Numbered from the stretch's first letter, positions 1-7,000 are shown. The stretch is DNA of 11,900 nt from an uncultured Eubacteriales bacterium (GCA_902775835.1 CACYNZ010000088.1:2116-14015); one strand, 5' to 3'. A program made the numbers and translations. The notes: a model not told the origin generated them from the sequence alone.

Positions 1-572
1 CGGTCATTGACCTGCGCACGCTGCATGTACTGGACACGCTGTTTACGCACGAGGACAGACTGGTGAACATGCCGGAGGAAGGCATGACGGTGGCGGAGGA
101 AACGCTTCTGGACATCAGCCGGGACGGACAGCTGTTCCTGTGGTCCACGCCTTTCGGAGCGGTGCTCCGGATTGTATTTGAGCCGGACCGGATGGAAAAG
201 TATACCGTGGGCATCACCGGGGAACGGATCCGGCAGGACGGGAATGCCCTGATCTGTACGACCACATGGTCGTCAAAGGGGAATACCTATCAGGAAGTCC
301 TTCTGGACTGGCAGTATGCCTGCGGAACGTATGAAACAGAGCGCCGCTGGACGGACATACTGCCGGAGAATCAATGCCGCTGCGCGCTGGGCGGGGCAGC
401 CGGCAGGGCCGGCCCGGCGGATGATCTGGCAGACATCCTGGCCGGGCTTGAGCAGGCCGCACAGTCGAGGATCGTAGTGCAGTCGGTCTCATCAAAAGCA
501 GATGATCCGCTTTCGGACATGCTGGCTGAGATGGAACGGAAAGCCAGGGAACGGATGCGGGGCCGGAAATAA
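1..572 (+). CDS. 3' end of an unrecognised protein, possibly beta-propeller-like (5' truncated by window edge)
   Basis: The reading frame is open from the first complete codon at position 3 to the TAA at 570-572, so the gene starts upstream of the window; the internal GTG at 63 and ATG at 69 lack a convincing ribosome binding site and are not needed as starts. About 189 residues are visible. The first part carries short strand-like, aromatic-rich stretches (VIDLRTLHVLDTLFTH, ISRDGQLFLWS) that faintly recall WD40/propeller blades, but no full repeat can be proven. The last 55 residues are different: charged, helical, with a motif of the form DD-x-L-x-D-[IM]-L-A-x-[LM]-E that occurs twice, followed by a basic tail (ERMRGRK). 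It lies 41 bp upstream of the Clp-FtsH hybrid gene in the same direction, so it is probably in one operon with it; a role as adaptor, sensor or substrate is only inference. CDS status is secure, function is not. Confidence 0.75.
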   Translation, partial: VIDLRTLHVLDTLFTHEDRLVNMPEEGMTVAEETLLDISRDGQLFLWSTPFGAVLRIVFEPDRMEKYTVGITGERIRQDGNALICTTTWSSKGNTYQEVLLDWQYACGTYETERRWTDILPENQCRCALGGAAGRAGPADDLADILAGLEQAAQSRIVVQSVSSKADDPLSDMLAEMERKARERMRGRK

Positions 573-613
573 AGTGCTTACAGACAAATCAATCCGGGAA
601 AGGGGGAACAGCC

Positions 614-3600
614 ATGGAACTGTCCTATTCCATGAAATACATCCTGCTGCGGGCGCAGTCGGAAGCGAAGGGCATGCATGTATCGGAACCGGGGATTGAG
701 TTCTTTTTCCTGGGTCTGCTGAAAATGGCGGAGATCCAGGCAAAGGATGCATTCAATCTGCCTGATACTGAGATGAAGACAGTGGATGCCGATATTGCCG
801 CCGTCCGGGAAATGTTCCGCAGGGAGGAAGTGGATACGGACCGTGTCCGCCCGCAGCTGCGGCATGAGCTGAAGCACGGGGCCAGGAGTGACGCGGGCCG
901 GCTGCAGGAATACCTGCTGGACGCGGACCGGGCTGCCAAAAAGCGCGGGGAAAAGGAAATCTGGGCCCAGGACCTGCTTTATGCCATCCTGAAAAAGCCC
1001 ACGGACACCATTCTTCAGGTATGCGGGCTGAAAGGCGCTCTCCAGGAAGAGGAAAACCGGCAGGCACAGGCGGAGGCTGAACAGGCGGACGCGAAGCGCG
1101 CTCAGGAGATGTCACCGGATTTTCTTGCCGATCTTACCGCGCGTATCCGGAAGATGCGTTCACAGCTGCTCAGCCGGGTGCAGGGGCAGGATCATGTGGT
1201 CTATGCCTTTACAGAGGGCATGTTTGCCGCGGAAGTGCTTGCAGCCAGTGATGAAAAGCGTCAGCGGCCCAGGGCCATCTTTGTGTTTGCCGGTCCGCCG
1301 GGCGTCGGGAAGACCTTCCTGGCGGAGCAGGCTGCGGAAGCGCTCGGCCTGCCGTTCATGCGCTTTGACATGTCCGCCTATGCGGACGGGACCACGGCCA
1401 TGGGACTTGTGGGACTGGAGGAAGGCTTCCATGGAGCGCGGGAAGGCGAACTGACCGGTTTTGTGAAGAAAAATCCGCACTGCCTGCTTCTTTTTGACGA
1501 GATTGAGAAGGCACACCTGAACATTGTGCATCTGTTCCTTCAGCTTCTGGACGCCGGCCGGCTTTCGGACAAATATCTGCGGGAAACGGTTTCTTTCCGG
1601 GACGCGATTATCATATTCACCACCAATGCCGGCAGATCCCTGTACGAGGGCGACGCGCGGCAGAACGCGGCCGGGATCGCGCGCCAGACCCTGATCAGCG
1701 CCCTGGAGACGGAGAAGGATCCGAGAACCAATCAGCCGTTTTTTCCGGCGGCCATTACCAGCCGTCTGTCCACCGGATGGCCGCTTCTGTTCAATCATCT
1801 CAAGCCGCATGACCTGGAAAAGATCAGCCGGCGGGAACTGGAAAAGTTTGCGGGACTGTTCGAAAAACAGTACGGGATCCGGGTGGAAATAGAACCTCTG
1901 GTGGCCACCTCCATCATGTTCCAGGAAGGCGCGGCGGATGCGCGTACGGTGCGCGCGCAGTCCGAACTGTTCTTCAAGAATGAAATCTTCAAGCTCTGCC
2001 GCCTGTGGGATCAGGAGCATTTTCTCGGCGCGCTGGAGCAGATGGAGAAGATTTCCTTTGTGATGGAAAAGGAAGCACTCAGCGGGGAAACACGGAAAAT
2101 CTTCTTCAGTGACGAAAAGCCGGAAATCCTGATCTACGGGGACAGCGGGTTTGCCGGGTGCTGCCGCAGGCATTTTCCGCAGTATGTGATTCATGATACC
2201 CAGAATGTGGAACAGGCGCTGGAACTTGCCGGTGAGAAGGATATCCGGCTGGTGCTGCTGGACGTGGCGGAAAAGAGCGTGACGCCGGAAGAGTGGATGG
2301 CAACGGTCATGGAAGGCATGAACAGCGGTATGTTCCGCTCGGAAGGCGGGTTTAATTTCGCGCCTATGGCAGCCCGGGCACTGCGGGATGGAACCCGCCT
2401 GCTCAGACTGCTGCGGGAGCGTCTGCCGGAAATGCCTGTATATCTGCTTGAAACGCCGTCCTTCCCATTGGATGAGGAACTGACCATGGCCCTGATCCGG
2501 GCAGGAGCCAGGGGCAGGATCAGTGCACCGGAAGAGGATTTCACCGTGTTTGAGGACACGCTGGAGGATATCTGCCGTCAGCTGTACATGCAGAGCGTTG
2601 CCCTGCAGCTCGCATCGGAGCGTAAGCTGCTTTCCTTTGAAACCGCGCCGATTCTGTCCCGGGATCAGAAGAGCGTGACGGTGCGCCTGAGGGATTTTGC
2701 CGTAAAGCGTGCCCCGGCGGCTGAGGACACAGGAGCCGTGCTGGAGGAAGTGGAAAAGCCGGACATACGGTTTGCGGATGTGATCGGGGCTGCGGATGCC
2801 AAGCAGGAACTGAAATTCTTTACCGAATACCTGAAAAACCCGAAGAAATTCTGTGCCCAGGGTCTGAAACCGCCCAAGGGTGTCCTGCTCTATGGCCCTC
2901 CTGGAACCGGCAAGACCATGCTCGCAAAAGCCCTGGCGGGCGAAACGGATGTGGCATTTCTCCCGGCCGTGGCCAGTTCCTTTGTTACCAGGTTTCAGGG
3001 AAGCGGACCGGAAGCAGTGCGGGATCTGTTCAAGCGCGCCAGGCGCTATGCCCCGGCCATCATCTTTATTGACGAGATTGATGCTGTTGGACGGAAGCGC
3101 GGGGAAAATCCCAATGCGCATGCGGAGGAAATGACGCTCAATGCGCTGCTGACGGAAATGGACGGCTTCTCCGTGAATCCGCGACGGCCGGTCTTTGTCA
3201 TAGCGGCGACCAACTATGACGTGGAAGAGGGGAAAGGCGGTCCTGGCACCATTGACCCGGCTCTGGCACGCCGGTTCGACCGCCGGGTGCTTGTGGACCT
3301 GCCCAACGCGGAAGAGCGGGAAGCGCTTCTGCGGCTACTGCTGAAAAAGCATCCGGGGCACGCGGTGTCCGATGAAATGATCCGCCGCACTGCACAGCGC
3401 TCAGCAGGCATGAGTCCGGCAAATCTGACCGGCGTGCTGGAACAGGCCAGCCGCATGGCGGTCAAGGCCGGAAAGCCGATGGATGACGCCATGCTGGATG
3501 AGGCGTATGAACTGACACGGCACGGCGCGAAAAAGGATTGGGGATATGAGTACCTGGAGCGTGTCGCCAGGCATGAAAGCGGGCATGCGCTGCTGTGCTG

Positions 3601-4072
3601 GCTGGGCGGGAATACGCCCGCATATCTCACCATTGTGGCCAGAGGCGACCATGGCGGGTATATGGAGCATTCCTCCAGGGATATGGGTCCGCTCTCCACC
3701 AAGGAGGAGATGATCCACCGCATCCGCACAAGTCTTGGCGGCCGGGCGGCAGAGCTGGTGTACTACGGCGAGGAGCAGGGAATCTCCACTGGCGCTTCCG
3801 GAGACCTGGAGCAGGCCACAAGAGTTGCGGCGGCCATGCTGTGCGCATATGGCATGGACGGGGAGTTCGGACTCATGGCCATGGATCTGAGGGATGCCCT
3901 GAATGACCCTGAAGTCCGGAAAAAGGTCAATGAAATGCTGCGTCAGGAAATGGAAAAAACTGTGGAGATCATCCGGTCCAACCGCGGACGCATGGACCGG
4001 ATGGTGGACGCGCTGATGCAGAAGAACCGGCTGACCGGCGAGGAAATGGAAGCACTTCTCAAAGAACCTTGA
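614..4072 (+). CDS. Clp-FtsH hybrid: Clp N-domain, ClpB-D2-like AAA+, receiver-like domain, FtsH-type AAA+ and M41 zinc protease
   Basis: A 1152-residue protein with two ATPase modules of different families. Residues about 1-140 resemble the twin-repeat Clp N domain; 143-170 is a charged linker. Residues about 175-450 are a ClpB-D2-like AAA+ domain: Walker A GPPGVGKT 227-234, Walker B LLLFDEIEK with D295/E296, sensor-1 N338, probable arginine finger R384. Residues about 497-670 look like a receiver fold with D550 at the end of a beta strand. Residues about 725-960 are FtsH AAA+: Walker A GPPGTGKT 761-768, pore FQG 794-796, Walker B D820/E821, arginines in ALARRFDRR 883-891. The M41 protease has HESGH 987-991 and the third zinc ligand D1064 in TGASGDLEQ, 77 residues on, as in FtsH. 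No membrane helices are seen, so it should be a cytosolic ATP-dependent protease or unfoldase. The ATG at 614 follows an AAAGGGGG ribosome binding site. Domain calls for both ATPases and the protease are firm; substrate is unknown. Confidence 0.93.
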   Translation: MELSYSMKYILLRAQSEAKGMHVSEPGIEFFFLGLLKMAEIQAKDAFNLPDTEMKTVDADIAAVREMFRREEVDTDRVRPQLRHELKHGARSDAGRLQEYLLDADRAAKKRGEKEIWAQDLLYAILKKPTDTILQVCGLKGALQEEENRQAQAEAEQADAKRAQEMSPDFLADLTARIRKMRSQLLSRVQGQDHVVYAFTEGMFAAEVLAASDEKRQRPRAIFVFAGPPGVGKTFLAEQAAEALGLPFMRFDMSAYADGTTAMGLVGLEEGFHGAREGELTGFVKKNPHCLLLFDEIEKAHLNIVHLFLQLLDAGRLSDKYLRETVSFRDAIIIFTTNAGRSLYEGDARQNAAGIARQTLISALETEKDPRTNQPFFPAAITSRLSTGWPLLFNHLKPHDLEKISRRELEKFAGLFEKQYGIRVEIEPLVATSIMFQEGAADARTVRAQSELFFKNEIFKLCRLWDQEHFLGALEQMEKISFVMEKEALSGETRKIFFSDEKPEILIYGDSGFAGCCRRHFPQYVIHDTQNVEQALELAGEKDIRLVLLDVAEKSVTPEEWMATVMEGMNSGMFRSEGGFNFAPMAARALRDGTRLLRLLRERLPEMPVYLLETPSFPLDEELTMALIRAGARGRISAPEEDFTVFEDTLEDICRQLYMQSVALQLASERKLLSFETAPILSRDQKSVTVRLRDFAVKRAPAAEDTGAVLEEVEKPDIRFADVIGAADAKQELKFFTEYLKNPKKFCAQGLKPPKGVLLYGPPGTGKTMLAKALAGETDVAFLPAVASSFVTRFQGSGPEAVRDLFKRARRYAPAIIFIDEIDAVGRKRGENPNAHAEEMTLNALLTEMDGFSVNPRRPVFVIAATNYDVEEGKGGPGTIDPALARRFDRRVLVDLPNAEEREALLRLLLKKHPGHAVSDEMIRRTAQRSAGMSPANLTGVLEQASRMAVKAGKPMDDAMLDEAYELTRHGAKKDWGYEYLERVARHESGHALLCWLGGNTPAYLTIVARGDHGGYMEHSSRDMGPLSTKEEMIHRIRTSLGGRAAELVYYGEEQGISTGASGDLEQATRVAAAMLCAYGMDGEFGLMAMDLRDALNDPEVRKKVNEMLRQEMEKTVEIIRSNRGRMDRMVDALMQKNRLTGEEMEALLKEP

Positions 4073-4122
4073 AACCGGCTTTGCGCGCACATGGCGCGGA
4101 AGATAGAGAAGGAGGATGAAAC

Positions 4123-4443
4123 ATGGGACTGTTCACACGAAAACCCTATAAGATGGATTCCCTGAACATTGCGGAAAAGGCCGCAGTGAAGACGGCCCTG
4201 GAAGTGGCCCAGGCCCTGGACAGGGGCGGCAGGATGAAAAAGGAACTGTCATCGGCCATCCGGGATTTTGACAAGGGCAAGCTGTCCAAGAAGGATATGG
4301 CCACCACGGTGGCGTGCCTCGTGGCATCGCTCAGCGCTCTGAGCGGGACCGATGACCCGGACCGTTCCTCCCTGCTGAACAAGAAAAAGGTCGTCATGGT
4401 CTCCATGGCGCTGGCCCTGGAAAAGCTCAAGAACATGCTGTGA
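4123..4443 (+). CDS. Small helical protein of unknown function, 106 residues
   Basis: The ATG at 4123 is preceded by a perfect AGGAGG (4110-4115) with 7-nt spacing, and an intrinsic terminator lies directly after the stop, so this is a genuine gene and the last of its unit. The protein has no signal peptide. It begins MGLFTRKPYKM, then alternates amphipathic helices with basic patches (about residues 16-46 and 50-58), has one small-residue hydrophobic helix (ATTVACLVASLSALSG, about 60-75) followed by a short acidic turn, and ends in a lysine/methionine-rich helix. It looks like a small soluble helical bundle. I recognise no family. Its place 50 bp behind the Clp-FtsH hybrid gene suggests a functional partner such as an adaptor, inhibitor or substrate, which is inference from position only. 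Confidence 0.85.
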   Translation: MGLFTRKPYKMDSLNIAEKAAVKTALEVAQALDRGGRMKKELSSAIRDFDKGKLSKKDMATTVACLVASLSALSGTDDPDRSSLLNKKKVVMVSMALALEKLKNML

Positions 4444-4452
4444 TCCGATCAG

Positions 4453-4479
4453 AAGCCGCGGTGCATGCCGCGGCTTTTT
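4453..4479 (+). terminator. Intrinsic (Rho-independent) terminator of the Clp-FtsH unit
   Basis: AAGCCGCGG (4453-4461) pairs perfectly with CCGCGGCTT (4468-4476) over 9 bp around the loop TGCATG, and the stem runs into a T5 tract (4475-4479). It starts 10 nt after the stop of the 106-residue gene and separates that operon from the aldo/keto reductase gene. Confidence 0.9.
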
Positions 4480-4568
4480 CCATGGGCAGAAAAAGAAAGA
4501 CCGCGGCAGGACTGCAGAATCCGCAGTAGAATAGAACATGCACACCCGGTTCAGGGCGGACCGAACGT

Positions 4569-4586
4569 CCGGGAAAATGCCCGGGA
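4569..4586 (+). repeat. Inverted-repeat element, upstream copy flanking the aldo/keto reductase gene
   Basis: CCGGG (4569-4573) pairs with CCCGG (4580-4584) around AAAATG. The ten bases ATGCCCGGGA (4577-4586) and the six bases CCGGGA (4569-4574) recur in the same order just after the gene at 5595-5613, differing by the spacer only. It lies just upstream of the reductase ribosome binding site, so in mRNA the hairpin could influence translation. Chance similarity in GC-rich DNA is possible. Confidence 0.4.
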
Positions 4587-4592
4587 GCAGTC

Positions 4593-4598
4593 AGGAGG
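4593..4598 (+). promoter_or_regulatory. Ribosome binding site that sets the aldo/keto reductase start
   Basis: A perfect AGGAGG ends 10 nt before the ATG at 4609 and 13 nt before the second ATG at 4612. The open frame extends back to 4465, across the preceding terminator, but the extra 48 codons lack aldo/keto reductase similarity, so this site decides in favour of 4609. Confidence 0.8.
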
Positions 4599-4608
4599 AG
4601 CAGCGGCA

Positions 4609-5589
4609 ATGATGGAATATCGGAAGGTGGAAGGACTTGGCATGCCTGTGTCACGGCTGGTGTTCGGAACAGCATCCCCGGCCTTTATCCGGGGCGAGGA
4701 CACCGGAAGCATACTGGATGAAGCGCTGAAAGCGGGCATCACCATGCTGGATACGGCAAGAAATTACGGGATGTCGGAAAAGTCCATCGGCGACTGGATG
4801 CGCAGCCGGAAAAACCGGGAAAAGGTCCTGATACTTTCCAAGTGCGCGCATCCGGACGGGGAAGGGCGGAAACGGGTCTCCGAAAAGGAAATCCGGCGTG
4901 ACTTCGCGGAGTCTTCCCGGATGCTCCGGACGGATACTATCGATCTCTATCTCCTGCATCGGGACGATCCGGAAGTGGAGGCGGGCGAAGTGGTGGAAAT
5001 CTTCAATGCCCTGCTCAGAGAGGGAAAGATCCGGGCCTATGGCGCGTCCAACTGGACCCATGAACGGATCCAGGCCGCCAACGATTATGCTGCGGCACAT
5101 CATCTGGTTCCGTTTGCGGTGTCCAGCCCGCATTTCAGTCTCGCGCGTCAGCAGGCCGATCCCTGGGGCGGCGGCTGTGTTTCGCTGACAGGCGCGGAGA
5201 ATGCGTCCGCCCGGGCGTGGTACCGGACAAACGGCATGCCGGTGATCGCCTATTCCAGCCTGTGCCGTGGTCTGCTCTCCGGACGGATCCGGAGCACGGA
5301 CATGGACAGGGCGGCAGAGATTCTGGACGGTCCGGGGATGAAAGGATACGGGTGCAGGGACAATTTTGAGCGCCTGGCAAGGTGTGAAAAGCTGGCTGAG
5401 CAGAAGAAGTGCTCGGTGGCACAGCTGGCCATGGCGTGGCTGTACCGCCAGGACCTGAACACGTTCGCCGTGGCCACCATGTCCTCGGCGGCGCGGATAC
5501 AGGAGAATGTGCAGGCCTTTTCCGTACCGCTGACGAGTGCGGAATGCCGGTATCTGAATCTGGAGGCTGACTGCGCGGAGGAAGCGTGA
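4609..5589 (+). CDS. Aldo/keto reductase
   Basis: A 326-residue NAD(P)H-dependent oxidoreductase of the aldo/keto reductase superfamily, expected as a cytosolic (beta/alpha)8 barrel reducing an aldehyde or ketone group. The classical catalytic tetrad is readable: D48 and Y53 in LDTARNYG, K78 in ILSKCAHP and H117 in YLLHRDD. Other family marks are the start LGMPVSRLVFGT, GKIRAYGASNW in the middle, and the bacterial loop ending in YSSLCRGLLSGRI before the C-terminal cofactor-binding part. Length fits the bacterial subfamilies of roughly 310-340 residues. The gene is preceded by a terminator and followed by a convergent regulator, so it is probably monocistronic; no clear promoter could be read in the 129 bp upstream. 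Substrate is not predictable. Its closeness to a sugar locus hints at a sugar or sugar-derived aldehyde or ketone, but it is not part of that operon. Confidence 0.92.
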   Translation: MMEYRKVEGLGMPVSRLVFGTASPAFIRGEDTGSILDEALKAGITMLDTARNYGMSEKSIGDWMRSRKNREKVLILSKCAHPDGEGRKRVSEKEIRRDFAESSRMLRTDTIDLYLLHRDDPEVEAGEVVEIFNALLREGKIRAYGASNWTHERIQAANDYAAAHHLVPFAVSSPHFSLARQQADPWGGGCVSLTGAENASARAWYRTNGMPVIAYSSLCRGLLSGRIRSTDMDRAAEILDGPGMKGYGCRDNFERLARCEKLAEQKKCSVAQLAMAWLYRQDLNTFAVATMSSAARIQENVQAFSVPLTSAECRYLNLEADCAEEA

Positions 5590-5594
5590 ACAGC

Positions 5595-5613
5595 CCGGGA
5601 CATATGCCCGGGA
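5595..5613 (+). repeat. Inverted-repeat element, downstream copy flanking the aldo/keto reductase gene
   Basis: CCCGGG (5594-5599) and CCCGGG (5607-5612) form a 6-bp stem around ACATATG, 5 nt after the reductase stop codon. The element matches the copy before the gene (4569-4586) at CCGGGA and ATGCCCGGGA with a one-base difference in spacer length. No T tract follows, so it is not a standard terminator by itself. Confidence 0.4.
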
Positions 5614-5635
5614 AGAAAACGGATATGCATGACGT

Positions 5636-5676
5636 GACAGAGGCCCTGCAGGCACAATGCCTGCAGGGCCTCTGTC
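5636..5676. terminator. Perfect 19-bp hairpin between convergent genes, probable bidirectional transcript end or barrier
   Basis: The arm 5636-5654 (GACAGAGGCCCTGCAGGCA) is the exact reverse complement of 5658-5676, with a 3-nt loop CAA. It sits between the stop of the aldo/keto reductase gene (5589, +) and the stop of the regulator gene (5756, -), the place for a shared terminator. Neither side is followed by a T tract (CGTTATCC on +, ACGTCATG on -), so classical intrinsic termination is not assured; it may instead protect 3' ends or act as a processing site. A second, weaker stem nearer the regulator stop (5718-5723 with 5751-5756, followed by TTTT on the - strand) is another possible end for that transcript. 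Confidence 0.6.
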
Positions 5677-5755
5677 CGTTATCCGGAAGATCACTCACGC
5701 GGGGTATGCGGAAAATGGCGCAGTCCCGGAAAACCGGAAAACGGCACAGCCTGCG

Positions 5756-6973
5756 CTATTCATGGCGGAAGCGTTTCCGGTACTGGGCCGGCGTGCAGCC
5801 CGTTACGCTGCGGAAGCACTGGATGAAATAGTTGGGCGTATTGAAGGCCAGGCGATCGGCGACTTCTGCTACGGAGAGCTGGGTGGATTCCAGGATGACT
5901 TTTGCGCGCGCGATCCGGGCATCCCGGATATAGGTGCTGATGGCCTTGCCGGTTTCGCGCCGGAATTTTTCCGTGAGATAGTACTCGGTATAGCCCACAA
6001 GCGCGGCCAGGTCCGATGTTCGGATCCGGCGGTCCAGGCTGAGCTCGATGTAATCGCAGCATTTCTGGATGGCGTGGGAATAATTGGGATTGGAGCGCAC
6101 GTGATGGACACGGTAGATGAAATCGTGGTACATGGCGGGTCCGATGGCAGCCAGTTCGCCGGAATCACGGCAGTTCTCCACGGTCTGAATATAGGAATCC
6201 CCCAGGGAATAGGCGATTTCCGGGGACAGACCGCCTTCCATGGCGGCGCGGCTGACCAGTGTGATGAACACGGTGAGGGAGGTTTTCATCTGGCGCAGCG
6301 GATCCCTGCCCTGGACAGGCACGCCGGGGCTCAGGGAAATGCTGGTCTGGAGCACTTTCTGGTAATTGATCTCCCCGTCGCGCACCATCTGCAGGAGTGC
6401 CTGTTCCGCCTGATAGATCTGCATCCGGTTCCGGGTGCCTGCTGGAGAGTCATGTACGCCGTCCGGTGCGGAAATCCGGGGTTTCAGCGCTTCCATGCCC
6501 AGCTGCTGACCGGTGAGGATATTGTGGACCATGAGCAGGTAGCGGGAAAACACGGCATGGGACATGACCGGAAGTCCGTTTCCGAGCCCGGCTACCTCCG
6601 GGATCCAGGAAGCATCCGCGGCATAGGGCAGGGTGTGCAGCTTCTTCAGGTCCGGCGGTGCGTAGAACACGGGCCCGATGACAAAGATCAGACTGGTTTT
6701 CCGCTCTTCTTCCAGGGTGACGCCCCACTGCATCCCGATGGATGATCCCAGAATGCGGGGCAGGCTACGGCAGATTTCCGGGTCATGCACCCGGGAAAAA
6801 TCGTTCAGGGCCTGGAGCGCGTGCTCCAGGGGCGGCCGGAGCGGGTCCGGGCAGGAGGTGGCGATGCAGCGGCCGTTTTCATGGAAGCACCAGATATAGA
6901 GCGGTTCATCCTTCGGAATCATGGACTGGAGAAGCAGCAGGTTTGCTTCCGCGCCGGTCATGCCCTCATACAT
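5756..6973 (-). CDS. AraC/XylS-family transcriptional regulator, divergent to the glycoside operon
   Basis: A 405-residue DNA-binding regulator. The last 105 residues (about 301-405) form the AraC twin helix-turn-helix: first helix pair in TSDLAALVGYTEYYLTEKF, second in SVAEVADRLAFNTPNYFIQ, then the family signature FRSVTGCTPAQYRKRFR. The first 300 residues are a large sensor region I cannot place; it contains aromatic strands (LYIWCFHENGR, LIFVIGPVFY) as in ligand-binding regulators and is not the small cupin of AraC itself. The start at 6973 (ATG) is preceded by AAAGGATG at suitable spacing; the frame runs open to 7030, but those codons overlap the predicted promoter. Placed head-to-head with the symporter operon, it most likely senses the imported glycoside or a product and activates that operon; autoregulation is suggested by a repeat covering its own -10 box. 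Function as AraC-type regulator is firm, ligand unknown. Confidence 0.92.
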   Translation of the reverse strand: MYEGMTGAEANLLLLQSMIPKDEPLYIWCFHENGRCIATSCPDPLRPPLEHALQALNDFSRVHDPEICRSLPRILGSSIGMQWGVTLEEERKTSLIFVIGPVFYAPPDLKKLHTLPYAADASWIPEVAGLGNGLPVMSHAVFSRYLLMVHNILTGQQLGMEALKPRISAPDGVHDSPAGTRNRMQIYQAEQALLQMVRDGEINYQKVLQTSISLSPGVPVQGRDPLRQMKTSLTVFITLVSRAAMEGGLSPEIAYSLGDSYIQTVENCRDSGELAAIGPAMYHDFIYRVHHVRSNPNYSHAIQKCCDYIELSLDRRIRTSDLAALVGYTEYYLTEKFRRETGKAISTYIRDARIARAKVILESTQLSVAEVADRLAFNTPNYFIQCFRSVTGCTPAQYRKRFRHE

Positions 6974-6981
6974 ATGCGTCA

Positions 6982-6989
6982 CATCCTTT
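6982..6989 (-). promoter_or_regulatory. Ribosome binding site deciding the regulator start
   Basis: Read on the - strand this is AAAGGATG, with its AAGGA core about 10 nt before the ATG at 6973. It rules against the longer open frame beginning at 7030. Confidence 0.65.
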
Positions 6990-7000
6990 GCATTCCGGAA

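Noticed and set aside
1160..3121. Long open frame on the - strand (653 codons) inside the Clp-FtsH hybrid gene
   Set aside because: It lies opposite a gene with many exact family motifs, shows no recognisable domain and is explained by GC-rich third positions that suppress stops on the other strand.
4504..4532. Possible promoter of the aldo/keto reductase with TAGAAT at 4527-4532
   Set aside because: No acceptable -35 box at 16-18 bp spacing; too weak to call.
4465..4608. Longer start for the aldo/keto reductase
   Set aside because: The extra codons run through the terminator hairpin and have no family similarity; the AGGAGG at 4593 points to 4609.
4651..5694. 347-codon - strand frame opposite the aldo/keto reductase
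   Set aside because: No recognisable domain; the + strand has a full catalytic tetrad.
5657..6745. 362-codon open frame on the + strand opposite the AraC-type regulator
   Set aside because: No motifs, starts inside the hairpin and overlaps the regulator, whose twin helix-turn-helix is unambiguous.
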